Part shown: piece by piece, positions 30,465-42,949 of the stretch | Position numbering within the stretch: the first letter of the stretch is position 1 | How the letters are laid out: every line of letters starts with the position of its first letter | DNA from: Cokeromyces recurvatus | Lineage: Eukaryota; Mucoromycota; Mucoromycetes; Mucorales; Mucoraceae | Assembly: GCF_025118155.1 (NCBI RefSeq) | Contig: NW_026251406.1 | Location: 69,501-133,500, forward strand | Direction: 5' to 3' | DNA length: 64,000 nt | Notes under the pieces: generated by a model | Told to the model about the DNA's origin: nothing | What the model saw: the letters and a program-made list of their open reading frames with translations, nothing else | Databases searched by the model: none | Program-made: the position numbers and the translations under genes

Positions 30465-31051
30465 TTAGAATGCTTCTGGGAAAAAGAATTGAATCTCTTT
30501 TTCTGCTGATTTGTCAGAATCTATAATTATACATTATTATACTATTAATAAAGTATTTATATATATACATATATACATACCTGAACCGTGAAATGAATTT
30601 CTTGTATCGGTTAATCCATAAAGTGCTCTAAGCGTATCTGGTTGGTGAATTCTTGCCCTAATATTAAAAAAACAAAAAAAAAAAAAGAGATTAGCTTGCA
30701 ACATTAACAAAAAAAATGTTCATTTTACCTCACAGGATGAGTGGGCCCAATGAGAGCTCGCCAATCTCGAATAGCTGTCGGTGAAGCTAAAATCATAGCT
30801 ATAAAAGGCCCACTTGTCATATAACCACACAATCTTTCATAAAAAAACTTGTGCTGATGCTCTGCATAAAATCGCTGAGCATCAGACAGGCTCCAAATTA
30901 CTGAACGCTCTTGAACAATGTTGAGATTTTTTGTCAAAATGGCTTGTCGAATTTTCGGCACTAAGGCGGGATTAGCGCATATATCAGGCTTAAGTAATGC
31001 TAGAGTTATTTGTGAATTTGTCTTCAACAATTGTCGTAAATTGGAGGTCAT
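30465..31051 (-). CDS. nucleoside diphosphate kinase, NME6-like, 151 aa
   Basis: Exons 31,051-30,729, 30,657-30,581 and 30,520-30,465. The NDK fold is clear: LALLKPD, AILTKNLNIVQERSV, FYAEHQHKFFYERLCGYMTS, GPFIAMIL and the catalytic His in TRNSFHGSDS. The FHGSDS loop, with an extended Kpn-loop region (HPVRARIHQPDTLRALYG), resembles the NME6 branch rather than the NM23-H1/YNK1 branch. NDKs pass phosphate from ATP to other nucleoside diphosphates; NME6 relatives are tied to mitochondria in animals. The start MTSNLRQLLKTN has no strong targeting signal. Divergent from the PRPP synthetase gene. Confidence 0.88.
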
Positions 31052-31469
31052 TTATAGATTGAATAAAAAAAAAAAAAAAAACAGAAAGAAAAGAAAAGGA
31101 CAATGCATTCAGCAGCACATGGGTGTACTGTGGTATTAGTGGCGATAGATAAATGCGGAGAATAGATAACACATCATTATGCTCAGATTACATAATATAA
31201 AATATCTGATCATAGAACATGTATAACATGTATGTATTTTATTTGACAGTGGGTGTGAAAGGAGAAATAAAAGAATATGGAAGACATGTGTATGGGCTTA
31301 TTAATACCGTATTTTATTTTATTTTATTTTATACCAAGTTTAATGAGAAAACTTAAAAAAAAAAAACTTAAAAATGATTTGTTCCACATTGTTTTTTTTG
31401 GGTTTTTTTTTATCCTCTTTTTTTTTTTTTTTTTATAACTATTTTTTTCTTCTTTTCTTATTGTCAAGC
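31052..31469. promoter_or_regulatory. divergent intergenic region
   Basis: Common upstream region of the NDK gene and the PRPP synthetase. It has A-runs, T-runs of up to 18 and a (TTTTA)n stretch at 31,313-31,332. No specific operator is recognised. Confidence 0.4.
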
Positions 31470-32716
31470 ATGAGAGGGCCTGTTGTACTCAGTGGCTCAT
31501 CCCATCCAAAACTTGTTCAACAGATCTGTGATCGCCTCGGTATAGAGCCTGGTCGTTCAAAGCTTTCGAAATTTAGCAACAATGAAACTCGAGTAGAGCT
31601 TTATGAGTCTGTACGCGAACAAGACGTTTATATTGTCCAATCAGGATGTGGTCATGTCAATGATCACTTTTTTGAACTTTGCATCATGATTCAGGCTTGC
31701 AAGACAGCATCAGCTAGAAAGGTAACAGCAGTCTTACCCTTTTTCCCATATTCAAGACAACCCGATGCACCATTTAAGAGATCAGGAGCTCCGCTCATTC
31801 GTCCACCCCCCATGACAGTACCTTCATCCCCCAAGACAACTCCAGCAACCCCTAACGGTATCTTCCCACATGAAAATGCTATACCAAATACAATATTTTC
31901 TCGACTAGCTGAGGAAATAGAAGGTCAAAAGATTAAAGTGGGCGGAAATAATAATATGCAACCACAGCTGAATTCCACCCAACAGAATGATGGATATAAA
32001 CAATGGGTTGTTCGTTCTGGTACTTTAATTGCTGATCTATTAAGTTGTGCAGGCGCTGACCATATTATTACAATGGATTTACATGATCCTCAGGTAAAAA
32101 AAAAAAAAAGATAATTATAAATATACATCGCTTACTGTATATACATATATAGTTTCAAGGTTATTTTGATTGTCCTGTTGATAATCTATCCTCTTTGCCT
32201 TCTATGGGTAAATATATTTATCGTAATATACCTAATTATAAAACTGCAGTCATTGTTTCCCCAGACGCAGGTGGTGCTAAACGTGCAACCTCTATTGCTT
32301 CCAAACTACATATGGACTTTGCTCTCATTCATAAGGAACGTATGCGAGCTAAAAGAGGGGATGATTTGATGTTGGTAGGCGATGTACGCAATAAAGTTTG
32401 TATTCTCATCGATGATATCGCCGATACCTCTTTTACTATCACAAAGGCTGCAAAACTATTACATGAGAATGGAGCAACAACGATTTATGCTTTAATTACA
32501 CATGCCATTTTATCGGGTGATGCAGTTGAAAGGATAGAAAAAAGTTATTTGGACCACGTTATCGTAAGTGATTCAGTGCCTCAGGATGATCATCTTAGAC
32601 AATGCAAGAAATTTTCTATTTTGCCAGTCGCTGTGTTATTTGCTGAAGCTATTCGACGTATCCATTTTGGTGAAAGTATTAGTACTTTGTTTGATCAAAC
32701 ATATGAATTAGTCTAG
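31470..32716 (+). CDS. PRS: ribose-phosphate pyrophosphokinase (PRPP synthetase), 395 aa
   Basis: Exons 31,470-32,093 and 32,153-32,716. It makes PRPP from ribose-5-phosphate and ATP for nucleotide, His and Trp synthesis. Motifs: LSKFSNNETRVE, DVYIVQSG, VLPFFPYSRQPD (ATP-binding loop), ITMDLHDPQ|FQGYFD across the intron, VSPDAGGAKRA, and the PRPP loop CILIDDIADTSFT. An insert of about 85 residues rich in Pro, Thr, Gln and Asn (residues 110-195) breaks the N-terminal domain just after the ATP loop, as the non-homologous regions of some yeast Prs subunits do. I chose the ATG at 31,470, after the T-tract. The gene is convergent with the WRAP53-like gene (125 bp between stops). Confidence 0.95.
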
Positions 32717-32841
32717 TAGTAGTGATATTTATTACTTGCAATAAAAATATGAATTTTCATATATGTACAATATATATTTATATGTATATGTGTATATATT
32801 TATATTTATATTCATATATATACATATATAATAGGTATAAT

Positions 32842-34168
32842 TTATGCAACTATGTCTTGTTGGTATTCAGTCTCTATATTTGTATCATATGAATACCATT
32901 CGTATTGTCCCTTCATTCTCCAAATTTTAATAGTATTATCTATCACTACTTCATTATCATCGTCATCATCATCATCATCATCAACAGGCAGTCTGAATTT
33001 ACGCTGTCCTGAACATGTAGCCATTACAGGATAAACAGGGTTTAAAGCTGTAGAAGAAACTAAATCATCGTGTAGTCGTGTTGTCGATACAAGACGTTCC
33101 ATGTCATCCTCTGCCTTTGTAACATCATAGACTAACGCATTACCATCCATATCGCCTGTCACAAGATATTTCCCCATCCCAGTTAAATCAAATTGAATCC
33201 TTTGATTTGTCTTACTACGGCAGGGCAATTCGAATAAAGTATTAGCTGTGTTTCGAATATCCCAGCATAAGATCGTGTTGGATTGTCGTGATGCTGAAAA
33301 CAAGTAAAGTCCATCTGGAGAAAACTTTACCTGAGTGACACCACTTCCTTGCTTGTTGTCGAGAATAAGTTTGAGACATAGTTCATTGTTAACTTCGTCA
33401 TATAGACCAATGGATCTACTATAGGACCCAGCTGCATAGATGCCATCACCTGTAGGACAAAAGTCAAGACAAGAAATGACACCATTTTGGCCACGTTTCC
33501 TTAATTTACGAGTTGGGACAGTTGAACGCTTTAGAACACTTTCAGAAGTTTGCACGTCAAAGATTTCAATCATGTTTTCATAACCACAATAAATTCTATA
33601 AAAAAAAAAAAATTTAGCTGTTAAATTGGAAAGGAATATTCAAACTTACTTTGACCCATCAAGATTGAAGGCAAGTGCATTAGGACCAACAAACCGTTCG
33701 CAGTGATCAATAGCCCGATAAGAAGCTCTAACTGTGCCTGAATAGAGATCCCAAAGTTGAACGGGATGATCGCGTACAGATGTGATAAAGCAGCAAGTCG
33801 ATGGATCTATAATAATGTAAAAGTAGATATTATTATTTATTCATCTTCCTCCCCCTTTCTTTTTTTTTTTTTCGGTATACACATATTACCTTGCATATTC
33901 ATGGATGGATACCAGGCAAAGTCATAAATAGATTCACCTTCACGAATTCCTATGTTAGGTATCATAGGTAGTACTTTATCCGCATCTTCAGAGTCCTCAT
34001 ACGCATTGGACGGTCTAATAAAAAGATGGTTTAATAACCACACAAGAATTCACATTGCGAAACTTACATTTGAAATAAACGAATCACATTATCTGCTGAA
34101 TTACTCAAAAGACAAGATCCATCAGGCGACCTTTATTTTTTTCGTAAATTAAAATAGATCAATACATG

Positions 34169-34221
<53 letters not shown>

Positions 34222-34544
34222 TTCATTTACCATTTAATGTTTCGAAAGAAATTATTGTCATTAGACTGAGGAAATGAGGGCTTTTGTTGAATAATTTCAA
34301 AATCATTTTTGAGACAGTTGCTTATAGTATCGTTATAACGATCATGTGTTGAACTGATTAGAGAAAATGGATAAGAAAAATCGGGTATAAAGACGGAAAC
34401 TCCATAAGCAGTGGCGAAATCCTCTGTTGTTTCTACTTTTTCCTCATTATTGATTATTGTAGATTCTAAATTTGTCCTTTCTTCTGTTGATGAAGTTTCT
34501 ATTAAAGTCACATTGTTTGTTTCTTGATCTGTTTCGGTTGACAT
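32842..34544 (-). CDS. WRAP53: WRAP53/TCAB1-like WD40 protein, 470 aa
   Basis: Five exons: 34,544-34,231, 34,130-34,068, 34,014-33,890, 33,806-33,650 and 33,595-32,842. After an acidic N-terminus rich in Glu and Thr come WD40 blades with TCAB1 signatures: NIKWSPDGSCLLSNSADNVI, YDFAWYPSMN, SVRDHPVQLWDLYSGTVRAS, GVTQVKFSPDGLYLFSASR, ILCWDIRN and NQRIQFDLTGMGKYLVTGD. TCAB1 binds the CAB box of scaRNAs and of telomerase RNA and delivers them to Cajal bodies. A run of nine Asp sits in the last blade, after ATCSGQRKF. Intron 1 contains about 50 T on the plus strand (A on the sense strand). The upstream in-frame Met at 34,577 is an alternative start. Confidence 0.92.
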
Positions 34545-34589
34545 ATCTCGTATTCTATTAAAGAGATAGATACACACAACACTGATGTC

Positions 34590-34628
<39 letters not shown>

Positions 34629-36534
34629 TCGCTATTCAAAATTTACATGTCTTTAATGTGCGTACTAGTCAAAAATCAAGTTCATACTATCTATGATATA
34701 TTGGATTACCCAGGCCATTTTAAGATATATGAAATACAAAGATTTTTTTTTTTAAGAATATGGATGATTTTGTGACTATTGAAACAGACTTACCAACTTG
34801 TAAAAATGTCTACTGAAGCTAACTATTATAATAATAATGTATATGCTAGTTAACTTTTTTTTCTCTCTCTCACTCCACATAAACAGATTATTCTCTTTTT
34901 ATAGGCTTCTACTTTGCACAATAAAATTCCAACTTGTATCAAGATCGCTAAAGAGCTTCAGTTATGGTAGTTGACTATACGGTTAATGGAAGAAAGAAGT
35001 ATTTAACAAGCGAAAAAGAAGAGAAGAAGATAAAATAAGGTGAGAGGTAACAGAAATAGACAAAACATAATTGCCAAGAGATAGTCAGAAATCTTTGGCG
35101 TTTATGGATCATATCATATTAGCATCGATATAATAGAAGATGACGACTGGAGAGATTCAAAAAAAAAAAAAAAAGCTGCAAAGTACCTCTCATTAAATAG
35201 AAGGATAATAGATACTGGGTAACCAATACCTTGTGACGTGCGCTACAAAAGCGACAATGTACTAGTAATTCTTTGGATTTAGTATAAACACGTCAAAAAA
35301 AAATTGTAGCCAATCTAACATTAACGCATTGAAGCAGCCAAAGTGTACTTGTGTGTAAGACATGTAGTCCATTTTAGCAGCGTTAATATCACGCTGCTAA
35401 CAACATAAAGAAGACAATTGCCCTTGTTGATCTGGGATGACATTAAAAGAACTAAAGTATTCAACAAGTCCTAAACAGTAGTAATAAGTGTAATTTAATC
35501 ACTGTATCGAAAGCCTATTTCCCGTATAAAATAAAATATTATTATTTGTCTTAAACTAATATATTATTCCATTTATAATTACTATCATTTAAAAAGACAA
35601 AAACCAAAAATAACTGGATAAAGCATAAATAAACAATATATGTGTAAAAGACATATACAAACATTATGAAAAAATAAGTCAAGTCATAGACAGAAAAGTA
35701 GAATAGCAAAAAGAAAATGTGTTCCTTTCAAAAAAAACAATTTAAGCTTCAATACTAGCATTCGTAACAAACGTCAATAAAAATATGATAAACTTGTATG
35801 GTTATAAAATGTTGTCAATACTAATAACTTTTATAAATTCAATTGTAAAATAAACTAGCTTTATTAAGATAACACTTGTCACAATCATACATATTATGTC
35901 ATATTTCATTGTGTTGTTGTTGTTGTTGTCGTCGTCGTCCCTGAAATGACTTGACAAGACTTTTTTTAAACTCCTGTATAAAGAAATTAGAAAAAGTTGG
36001 AATAGTTTTTGCTATAAATTTTATAGTTTTAATGATGATTTTTCCTTTTGACATAATGTATCTAGTATTTTCTTTTTTCTTTTTTGAAAAAGAGCTAAAG
36101 AAAGGAAAAAGAATTCTTATAAAGTCAACGAAGGTGTTCCTTTATGTTCTTTTTTTTTTTTTACAATGATTCAACTACTGAAGATTCTAATTAATTTAAT
36201 TGGCTAATAAGTGATCTATCATATACAAAAAGAAATTATGCTGTTTGAACTGTGAAGAAAGAATTTTACATTTATACTTAAATATTAGAACTAATATAAA
36301 CTTCCATGAGTGTCTAGAAGAGTATTTAATACATGATCTTCTTTATGCACACAATCTTCTCCATGTTACACCTTTTTCAACTAACGTATTTGATTTATTA
36401 TGTAATAGCCTTTTATACATTATCAGTATTTATTTGTCGGAATAATTACAATAAATGACAGTTTTGTTTCATCCTTTTTTTTTGTTTTATTTTTTTTTTT
36501 TTTGTTTTTTTTACATCTGGAGAAAACGGCTAAC
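34545..36534. other. long intergenic region, 2 kb
   Basis: No supported gene. It holds a 36-nt poly-T at 34,592-34,627, an A15 run at 35,160, a perfect 8-bp hairpin AGCAGCGT...ACGCTGCT at 35,376-35,398, and a (GTT)n(GTC)n microsatellite at 35,912-35,940. A 66-codon ORF at 36,245-36,445 is open but has no recognisable feature. Confidence 0.55.
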
Positions 36535-37302
36535 ATGAAAAGGCCACAACCAAATCCAGTTCAATATCACAATAATCCTAATACAAGTTCTTCTATATCT
36601 ATTAACAGTAGTAATTTACAACGTTCTAGTTCTTCTCTACCAAACCATGTTCGTCCTAATATTGATAAGCAATTACAATCATTAGTCGTTGATGACCCAG
36701 CTGAAAAAGAAACTGAAGAACTCTTACAACAGAACTTTGGTCACCTTGATGTTGATCAACAATCATATCATAGTACGCCTTCTTCTAATCATAGTATACA
36801 TCACAGTATACGAGACTTTTCCGCATTTACTTTCCCTTTCACTGAACGACCCACTGTTATCAGTCATCATAAAAAGTCTGGATATCATTATTATATAGCC
36901 ACACCTACTCCCATTCGAAACTATCTAGATTATCCAGACGCTCAAGTTCTCGAAAATCTTCAGCTACCTTACCCTTTCAGAGTTAGGGAACCCGTCTCTC
37001 AACGACTCGAACGTATTGATATTCATCAAGATTATATACCATATCGAACACATACAAAGCGTCATAGTCTGGCTCTAGGTGAAGTAGCACAGCTAAGAAA
37101 AGAAAGCGGTCCGATGAAAAATACGGCATCAGTCACTCGAACTGAACAAGAGATCATGTCTTGGATGCCAGACCAACGAACGATCTGGCAAGATTGGGCA
37201 AACAACAATGAGGAGACTTCTAGCCATCATAACGAAGAATTAGTTTTCACAGATGATCAGTTACATCCTTTAGATAATATAAAAAAAACATCATTAGAAT
37301 AA
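36535..37302 (+). CDS. hypothetical protein, 255 aa
   Basis: A single-exon frame. I prefer MKRPQPNPVQYHNN at 36,535 over the Met at 36,502, because the latter falls in the T-rich leader. The first 100 residues are Ser-, Asn- and His-rich (SSSISINSSNLQRSSSSL) and look disordered. The middle has aromatic, ordered-looking stretches (SGYHYYIATPTPIRNYL, then LENLQLPYPFRVREP and IDIHQDYIPYRTH). The end has two Trp-rich pieces (IMSWMPDQRTIWQDW). No membrane segment or known motif. Codon use resembles its neighbours, so I regard it as a real, possibly lineage-specific gene. Confidence 0.75.
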   Translation: MKRPQPNPVQYHNNPNTSSSISINSSNLQRSSSSLPNHVRPNIDKQLQSLVVDDPAEKETEELLQQNFGHLDVDQQSYHSTPSSNHSIHHSIRDFSAFTFPFTERPTVISHHKKSGYHYYIATPTPIRNYLDYPDAQVLENLQLPYPFRVREPVSQRLERIDIHQDYIPYRTHTKRHSLALGEVAQLRKESGPMKNTASVTRTEQEIMSWMPDQRTIWQDWANNNEETSSHHNEELVFTDDQLHPLDNIKKTSLE

Positions 37303-37522
37303 TTTTTTTTCCCTTTCCTCCTTTCTTATTATTTGTATATAAAATAAAACGATCTATTATGTAATACACGTTGCTTTTTCAGATTACTATTATTACGATT
37401 ACTTCAGAAATTTGCTAGTGACTGCCCTTTTATTAAAAAGCCTTCCTTTTTAAAATTTTTTGTTCCGTTTACTTTTTTACACAATTGTTGTTTTTTTTTA
37501 AAAAGAAAAAAAAAAAAAGAAA

Positions 37523-39188
37523 ATGGCTGCCAAACATGATTTGACATTAAGAATGATCCCATTCTTGGATCGTCATCTTGTTTTCCCTCTTCTCGAATTC
37601 TTAGAATTAAAAGAGGTAAGACTATGATTGATTCTTCTTTATAACACGAAACTCAATATTTATAATAGGTTTATGCTTCTGAAGATTTACTTCAAGCCAA
37701 GTATGATTTGTTTAAAAACTCAAACATGGTCGATTTTGTTTTAGATCTTTATAAGAAACTTGAAAAGACTGATGTAGCCCCTAAAGGTATAGAACACATA
37801 ATTGCCTTTTTTTTTTGGCACGTATTTGCTAATTATCTTTTATTATAGAATTTACTGAGAAAAGAGAAAAGGTTTTATCTCAAATGGAAGAATTAAGAAC
37901 AAAAGCACAAAAAGTTATGAATGTCCTTGAAAAGCCTGAAGTCATTGCTGCCCTTCGTCAAGATAAAACTCAAAATTTACAATATTTGAAAGACAACTAT
38001 CAGGTAATGATGAATAATGTTGATTGTAATTATTTTTTTTTCTCATCTTTTTTTTTTATTAGTTCACTGAAGAATCTATTAACATTCTATATGAATTTGG
38101 TCAATTTCAATATAATTGTGGTGATTATGGAGCAGCTGCTGATTACCTTTATCATTATCGTGTTTTGGTAAATTATTACAAATAGATGTGTGGGAGTGTT
38201 TTTTTTTTTTTTGTTAACTCTTTTTTTTTTTCTTTGATAGGCAACTGATAGTGAACGTTCTCTTGCCGCTACTTGGGGTAAAATGGCAGCCGAAATTTTG
38301 ACAGGTAACTGGGATGCTGCTTTGGAAGAAATGCAGAAACTTAGAGAAGCTATTGATCAAAAGGTAATTTATTTTTGAATATGTTAAAATAAATAGATGT
38401 AAACTTTTTTTTTTTTTTACTTAGAATTTTACTTCACCTCTCCAACAACTTCAACAACGTACTTGGCTCCTTCACTGGTCCCTCTTTGTTTTCTTTAATC
38501 ATCCCAAAGGACGTGATGGAATTGTCGATATGTTCCTTACCCCTCAATACATCAATACCATTCAAACCTCATGTCCTTGGATTCTCCGCTATTTGACCAC
38601 CGCTGTTGTCACTAACAAACGTAGAAAGCATCAAATGAAAGAACTCGTCAAGATCATTGAGCAAGAAGCATATGAATATAGAGACCCTGTCACTGAATTT
38701 GTTGAAGCTCTCTTTGTCAACTTTGATTTTGAAGGTGCTCAAAAGAAACTTAAGGAATGTGAGAGTGTTTTAAGTCATGACTTTTTCTTGGCTGCCTCTC
38801 ATGAAGACTTTATGGAATCAGCTAGACAATTTATTTCAGAGACTTACTGCCGTATTCACCAAAAGATTGATATTAAGGAAATGTCACAGAGATTAAATTT
38901 GAGTCAGGAAGAAGGTGAAAAGTGGATTGTTAACTTGATTAGAGATACACGTGTTGATGCAAAGATTGATTTTGAGGAAGTAAGTAAACCAAAAGAAGGT
39001 AAACTATGATGCAGTGAAACTAAATTTTACTTTATTAGAATACTGTTATTATGAATACACCTGTTACATCTGTTTATCAACAAGTGATTGAACGCACAAA
39101 GGGTCTTTCATTCCGATCACAAGTATTAGCAACTACTATCAAGAGACGTGAAGTTGCACACAATGCTTCAAATGAAATTTCTGCTTAA
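37523..39188 (+). CDS. EIF3E: translation initiation factor eIF3 subunit e (INT6), 432 aa
   Basis: Seven exons: 37,523-37,615, 37,669-37,786, 37,849-38,003, 38,063-38,167, 38,241-38,363, 38,425-38,979 and 39,039-39,188. The start [28 protein letters not shown] is typical of INT6. Helical repeats continue through [20 protein letters not shown], and a PCI domain closes the protein ([30 protein letters not shown]). It is part of the eIF3 complex that binds the 40S ribosome. Length is near the usual 435-445. All seven exons keep frame. Confidence 0.97.
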
Positions 39189-39605
39189 TAAAGTATGCTA
39201 TATTATAATAATAATAATCATCATAATTACCCCTTTTAGTATTCAGATCTCCCTTTTTTTTTAACTCCTTTTGCAAAATGCGTTTCAATAGCATGTGTTA
39301 AACTCGCGTTATTTGCATATTATAATTATGCTTTGACGATGAAATACTTGATTTGGAAATTTTGTAAGTAAATTTCCCGATGTATACGATATAAATAAAA
39401 TACAATGACATATTATGCTTCGGAATGGAAAAAAAAAAAAACCTCCTTTGAGGAGAAGGAGCGTGTGTGGGGAAGGAGGGGAAGGAGAGGGGGATGATGG
39501 TAGGGTAGTAAGGGCAGATGATAACTAACTTGATGACTGGTTCTCATTTATGTAAATCTCCCTAATATAAATGCTCATATACAATCATATGATAATTAAA
39601 AATGA

Positions 39606-39652
<47 letters not shown>

Positions 39653-39749
39653 TAAAAATAAAAGGAGTCATGGTGATATTTAGTCTCTTTTTCTATTTTC
39701 TTTTACTATTATCATTTTTTTTTTTCCGTCAAGAAGAAATAATAAAATA
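39189..39749. other. intergenic region with poly-T tract
   Basis: No gene. A G-rich patch (39,440-39,510, GGAGAAGGAGCGTGTGTGGG) is followed by about 39 T at 39,607-39,645. Confidence 0.55.
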
Positions 39750-40848
39750 ATGACGACAGAATATTCACCTTTATTGCAACAGGCAAAACCACCTATTTCA
39801 AGACCAAAACCTCGAAGAAGAAGGTCCTCATTTGACCCTTCTACTTATAATAGTATTGGTAATATTACTCTAAGTGGCAATAGTGAAGGAGAAGAAGTCA
39901 ATCGAGAGGGACTTCATTTATTAGAGATTTTGGGTTTAACTATTTGTATGGCTGGTGTACAATTTACATGTAAAAATAAATAAATAAAAAGCGGCATAAA
40001 ATTAGCACATATATGTAAATATTCTAAATTTACTATTTATTTCAGGGACTGTTGAGCTATCCTATGGTACACCTTATTTGTTATCCCTCGATTTATCAAA
40101 AGAATTAACAGCATTAGTATGGTTAGCAGGCCCACTTTCAGGTCTCATTGTGCAGCCAGTAACTAATATGTCATTTTTATTTTTATTTTTACACACAAAA
40201 GAAAAACTTTTTATTTATTTTATTTTTTCGTATAGTTAATTGGAGCTTTTAGCGATAAATGTACTTCCCGCTTTGGTAAAAGAAGACCCTTTATTGTCGT
40301 AGCAGGGGTATTAACCTGCTTATCTATGATTGGTGTTGCTTATGCAAAAGAACTTGGCAATTGGGCAGCTCGAAATTTATATACTACTAACATTGAAGAG
40401 ATGGTAAATAATGACAATGAACGCTATTTAATATTAAATATTTAGCTGTGTGTGTGTGTGTGTTTTTTTTTCTTCTTCTTTTCCTTTAGAGCCATTTATT
40501 TGCTATTATCGTTGCAGTTTCATCTTTTTATTTTTTAGACTTTACTTTAAATGCTGTTCAGGCTATTTGCCGTGCTCTCATTTTAGATATACCTCCATTA
40601 TGGCAACAAGAATATGCAAATGCTTGGAGTGCTCGTATGAGTAATTCAGCAATGGTGATTGGTTATTTCGTTGGCTTTGTTGATCTTGTAACCTACACAC
40701 CATGGCTGGGTGATTCACAAATCAAATGTTTTTGCATCGTTGCCATCGTCGTCTTTATTTCTGCATTGGCTATCACTTGCCTTAGTGTTAAGGAGACACC
40801 TTATAGTGAAGAATTAAATGAACAGCAACATGATGATCAGTAAATTCT

Positions 40849-40887
<39 letters not shown>

Positions 40888-41726
40888 ATTTTTGTATGTA
40901 TGTATATTATATTAATATGTGTATTTTTTTGTCAGGAAATGGTATAGTACACTTCAATATATTTGGAGAGCTTTTAGATTTTTACCAAAGCCTATACAAT
41001 CACTTTGTAATACACAATTTTTTGCTTGGATGGGATGGTTTCCATTCCTTTTCTATAGGTGAGTTATTCTTTAAAAAAAACATATATCCATTCTATCCTT
41101 AATTTTTTCTTTCTTTCTTTCTTTCTTTCTTTCATTTATTTATTTATTTTAGTACACAATGGGTTTCAGATCTTTATTTTGCATCTCATCCATCAGGCGA
41201 TTGGGCAGAGGGCACACGAGCTGGCTCATTTGCCTTTCTTTGCAATTCTATCGTATCTGTCGTTGCAGGTGTTCTCCTTCCATCTCTTGTAGCCCATAAT
41301 CGTCTATTTACGTTACTCAATCTCTATACAGCCTCCCAACTCATTATTGCCGCCTGTTTATTATCAGCTTGGTTCATTAAGTCTGTTACTATGGCCACCA
41401 TTATGGTAGGTATCATGGGTATACCCTGGGCTATTGTCTTATGGATTCCATTTTCACTCGTTGGTGAATATGTCAGTTTTGAAGATGAACAAAGACAAAA
41501 GAAAAGCAATGATATTGAAGAACGCAATAATGAATTTGACGCAGGCATGATCTTGGGTGTTCATAATATGTACATTGTCTTTCCTCAATTTGCTGTAGCT
41601 ATCATTGCATTTATCATCTTTTATATAGCTACCTCAGGTAACGTGGGGATTGTATTAGCATTTGGTGGTTTAATGGCCCTTGTTGCTACAGTCATGAGTA
41701 GACATATTATTCGTGTCAAAAAATGA
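39750..41726 (+). CDS. MFS sugar transporter, SLC45/SUC-like, 515 aa
   Basis: Six exons: 39,750-39,969, 40,046-40,158, 40,236-40,403, 40,490-40,839, 40,936-41,058 and 41,153-41,726. It is a 12-helix major facilitator of the glycoside-pentoside-hexuronide/SLC45 type: N-terminal [36 protein letters not shown], and the loop 2-3 motif [20 protein letters not shown] are hallmarks of plant sucrose and animal SLC45 carriers. The [16 protein letters not shown] region near the C-terminus is also typical. It probably co-transports sucrose or a glucoside with protons. The N-terminal 60 residues are basic (KPRRRRSS) and cytosolic. Intron 4 holds a 33-nt poly-T. Confidence 0.9.
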
Positions 41727-41838
41727 TCTACCAAAAATCCAGGGGTAAAAAAAAAAAGAAAACAATATTTGATAAATAAAGTTTTATATATAATTCTTTC
41801 TCTTTCTCTTTGTTTTCCTTAAAAAAAAATAAAATAAA

Positions 41839-42370
41839 ATGATACAGACTTCTTTGATTATCTTGTTGTTTTTTTATATAACAATGATTTATGCTGGTCC
41901 TGGCACACATCAATATACTCATCATTCAAACTATGGGGATGAAAAAAATAATAAGCAGTAAGACTCTCTCTTTCTCTCTTAGTAATAAAGTTAATTCAAC
42001 TTTTTTTTTTTTTAAAAAAAGTCATATTGAGGAACATATTCAATCAATGTTGAATAATTCCTCAACGACACCAATTAGTAACGATGATATGATTTATTAC
42101 TTGTTTGTTATTCATGATGTAAATGGGGATGGATATTTAGATGGACATGAATTAAGAAGTGCTTTTACAGACTTTGATAGCAATGAGCCAATTCCTTCCT
42201 TAGAAGAAGTGACAGAAATGGTTGACCATGTTATGTTGGAAGATGATAAAAATGGAGAGTAAGATCTATATAAAAAGTGAAACCAAAAAAAAAGGCTGAA
42301 AATATTTATTTATAGTGGGTTAATATCTTGGAATGAATACCTTGAAAGTCAACTTTACCATGAAGAGTAA
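41839..42370 (+). CDS. secreted EF-hand protein, MCFD2-like, 136 aa
   Basis: Exons 41,839-41,957, 42,022-42,258 and 42,316-42,370. A signal peptide (MIQTSLIILLFFYITMIYA) precedes a His-rich linker (HQYTHHSNYGDEKNNKHH) and two EF hands: DVNGDGYLDGHE and, rebuilt across intron 2, DKNGDGLISWNE. Both loops have all the calcium ligands. Size and layout match MCFD2, the luminal partner of the ERGIC-53 lectin in ER-to-Golgi cargo export. The final YHEE is not a canonical HDEL signal. Other small secreted calcium-binding proteins are possible. Confidence 0.82.
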
Positions 42371-42727
42371 CTTTAATGTTTCAAATTGTTTTACTCCTCT
42401 TTTTTTTTTTTTTTTTTTACCCCTTTTTTTATTATATACATATTTGTATACATACACCTCCTATGTACACACTCATAATAAGATAAAGAATAAATGTTGT
42501 CCTGTATCTTAATGGTTATGTTTTTCTTCGGAGTGATTCACAGAAAATAAGATAATACAAAATGACCAACGTTCAAACGGGAATGGTACAACCAAAAATA
42601 AAATTCTGGGTTTAAAATGTCGCTTTCAAAAAAAATTTTATATTTAAAATCTGACAACTGTGCTTTCTTAATCTTTTTTTTCCCTTTTTTATTCATCTTC
42701 TTTTTTAAAAAAAAAAAAAGAAAGAAA

Positions 42728-42918
42728 ATGGAGCATCTTCAATTCACACCTGAAACGCCTTTTGGCTTTCCATTATATCCAATTTTTGAAAAGGTGTATG
42801 AACGAATTGTAGGTGAACCTGCATCTAATTTTAGATACATTCCTTCTATAACTCCTCTTTCTACTACTAATGAAGGTAAGTTGCTGTTGTCATTAACAAC
42901 ATTTCATCATCTTTAATT

Positions 42919-42949
<31 letters not shown>

